Shown one piece after another: positions 63,000 through 64,000 of a DNA stretch of 64,000 bases (its first letter is position 1; each line of letters begins with the position of its first letter). Both the position numbers and the translations under genes were made by a program. Under the pieces are notes generated by a model. The model was not told the origin of the DNA and ran no database searches. It was given only the letters and a program-made list of their open reading frames with translations. The stretch is from Sphingobium chungbukense (GTDB lineage Bacteria; Pseudomonadota; Alphaproteobacteria; Sphingomonadales; Sphingomonadaceae): assembly GCF_001005725.1 (NCBI RefSeq), contig NZ_LBIC01000012.1, forward strand, positions 124,001 through 188,000, read 5' to 3'.

Positions 63000-63613
63000 G
63001 CGCCGCTCTTGATCGCAAGCCGGACTACTCCACCTATCCCAGGCTGAGTCGCGAGGAAGCACGGGTTGCCGCCAACCAGCTCCTCTCGATGCGAGGCGAC
63101 GGGGTGCCAGTTGCTTCTGATCTTCTTGCGGAGATCGAAGCCTTTTACCGGATGGAAGCCAGATTGCTCGACGAGGAGCGCCACGACGAGTGGTACGATC
63201 TCCTAGCGGACGATCTGTTCTACTGGATGCCTCTTCGGGAAAATCGGTACCGACGCGACCCCCGACCTGAGATCGATCCGAACAACATGGCCCTCTTTGA
63301 TGATTGCAAGGCCGACATTGCGATACGCATCGGCAGGCTGGCATCAAATCTCGTGTGGACCGAGGATCCGCCCACCCGGCACGTCTACATTGTTTCGAAC
63401 GTCGAGGCGTTCGAAACGGACAAGCCGGAGGAATATGAGATTCATTACGCCTTCGTTCAATACCGCAATCGGTCCGAGCACGACGAGGCAACCCTCCATG
63501 GACGGCGACGTGACGTCCTCAGGCACGTAGGTAATGGCTTCCAGGTTGCACGGCGCTTGATCCTTCTGCCTCAGTCCGTGCTGCTTACCAAGAATCTGTC
63601 GGCGTTCTTCTGA
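62996..63613 (+). CDS. Aromatic-ring-hydroxylating dioxygenase, beta subunit
   Basis: A 205-residue NTF2-fold structural subunit: EIEAFYRMEARLLDEERHDE then WYDLLADDLFYWMPLRENRY, and NLVWTEDPPTRHVYIVSNVE. It is longer than BenB (171) by an N-terminal extension. ATG 62996 overlaps the alpha stop (ATGA), and its stop overlaps the next start by one base, so the three genes are coupled. Confidence 0.92.
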   Translation: MSAALDRKPDYSTYPRLSREEARVAANQLLSMRGDGVPVASDLLAEIEAFYRMEARLLDEERHDEWYDLLADDLFYWMPLRENRYRRDPRPEIDPNNMALFDDCKADIAIRIGRLASNLVWTEDPPTRHVYIVSNVEAFETDKPEEYEIHYAFVQYRNRSEHDEATLHGRRRDVLRHVGNGFQVARRLILLPQSVLLTKNLSAFF

Positions 63614-64000
63614 TGGGCAGGCTCGAAGGATACCGTGCCGTAGTGACCGGCGCCGCCGCTGGCATTGGCCGAGCTATTGTTAGGCGCTATCTCGCTGAGG
63701 GTGCCAACGTTGTCGCCGTCGTCAGGAAGTCGTCTGATGTCGAGGCCCTTGAGGGGGAGGGCTGCGCAGTCGTGCTTGGCGATGTCTCGCATTACGAAAC
63801 GGCAGAAAAAGCGGTTGCAACCGCTGTGGAAAGATGGGGCGGGCTTGACGTCTACGTCGCGAATGCCGGTTTGTGGGACTTTCACAAGCGCACTGAAAAG
63901 CAGTCCCCTGAGGAGCTCTCGGGTGCTTTTGAGGAATTATTCGGAGTCAATGTGAAAGCGGCACTATTTGGGGCACGCGCAAGCATCGAGGAGCTTCGCC
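63613..64000 (+). CDS. cis-Dihydrodiol dehydrogenase (BphB/HcaB-like SDR), cut by right edge
   Basis: The first 129 residues of an SDR: MGRLEGYRAVVTGAAAGIGR, then LDVYVANAGLWDFHKRTEKQ and FEELFGVNVKAALFGARASI. The N-A-G-L-W-D-F block is the hallmark of biphenyl and phenylpropionate cis-dihydrodiol dehydrogenases. It should convert the dioxygenase product to a catechol with NAD. The catalytic Tyr/Lys lie beyond the window. Confidence 0.88.
   Translation, partial: MGRLEGYRAVVTGAAAGIGRAIVRRYLAEGANVVAVVRKSSDVEALEGEGCAVVLGDVSHYETAEKAVATAVERWGGLDVYVANAGLWDFHKRTEKQSPEELSGAFEELFGVNVKAALFGARASIEELR

Noticed and set aside
1..64000. CRISPR arrays, insertion sequences or prophage genes
   Set aside because: No regularly spaced repeats, transposase, integrase or phage structural genes were recognised anywhere in the window.

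Overview
The window is chromosomal DNA of a sphingomonad-type alphaproteobacterium (Sphingobium, Novosphingobium or Sphingomonas-like). This rests on the number of TonB-dependent receptors, UrcA and DUF5818 small proteins, a FecI/FecR/STN-receptor set, and stand-alone adrenodoxin-type ferredoxin instead of a fused oxygenase reductase. The left 20 kb is G+C-rich housekeeping and nutrient-uptake DNA. From about 30 kb to 49 kb the sequence is visibly more A+T-rich, with long gene-poor gaps, as expected of acquired accessory DNA.

Layout. (1) 1-3.7 kb, minus: sigma factor, FecR anti-sigma and STN-bearing TonB receptor, cut by the left edge. (2) 3.9-14.5 kb, plus: a serine hydrolase, then a tight glycogen operon glgP-glgB-glgC-glgA-glgX. 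(3) 14.5-20.2 kb: UrcA protein, small membrane peptide, TonB receptor coupled to a membrane dipeptidase, DUF5818 protein, a structured non-coding element and tRNA-Lys(UUU). (4) 20.3-30.1 kb: a complete benzoate-to-TCA operon on the minus strand, catB-catC-catA-benA-benB-benD-ferredoxin-pcaD-pcaI-pcaJ-pcaF, with a divergent LysR regulator. A perfect ATAC-N7-GTAT box lies in the shared promoter region. (5) 30.8-49 kb: a loose set of catabolic genes (five short-chain dehydrogenases, two VOC proteins, a XylC-like benzaldehyde dehydrogenase, TonB receptor, amidohydrolase, epoxide-hydrolase-like protein, LuxR regulator) separated by gaps with several inverted repeats. (6) 49.3-60.4 kb, minus: a ten-gene operon of TonB receptor, acyl-CoA dehydrogenase, thiolase, acyl-CoA ligase, saccharopine-dehydrogenase-like protein, SDR, EthD, two SDRs and enoyl-CoA hydratase, ending at a strong terminator. 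(7) 60.5-64 kb, plus: AraC regulator, Rieske dioxygenase alpha and beta, and a cis-dihydrodiol dehydrogenase cut by the right edge.

How the parts fit (inference). The accessory genes look like a peripheral pathway for an unidentified aryl compound. Receptors import it, SDRs oxidise its alcohols, the ligase/dehydrogenase/hydratase/thiolase set shortens or cleaves a side chain, and the benzaldehyde dehydrogenase delivers benzoate to the ben-cat-pca operon. Two SDR types occur once in each arm (30834 with 52072; 32910 with 50920), which suggests two parallel or stereo-specific branches. A 21-bp motif shared by the AraC promoter region and the Rieske promoter suggests that the AraC protein ties regions 6 and 7 into one regulon.
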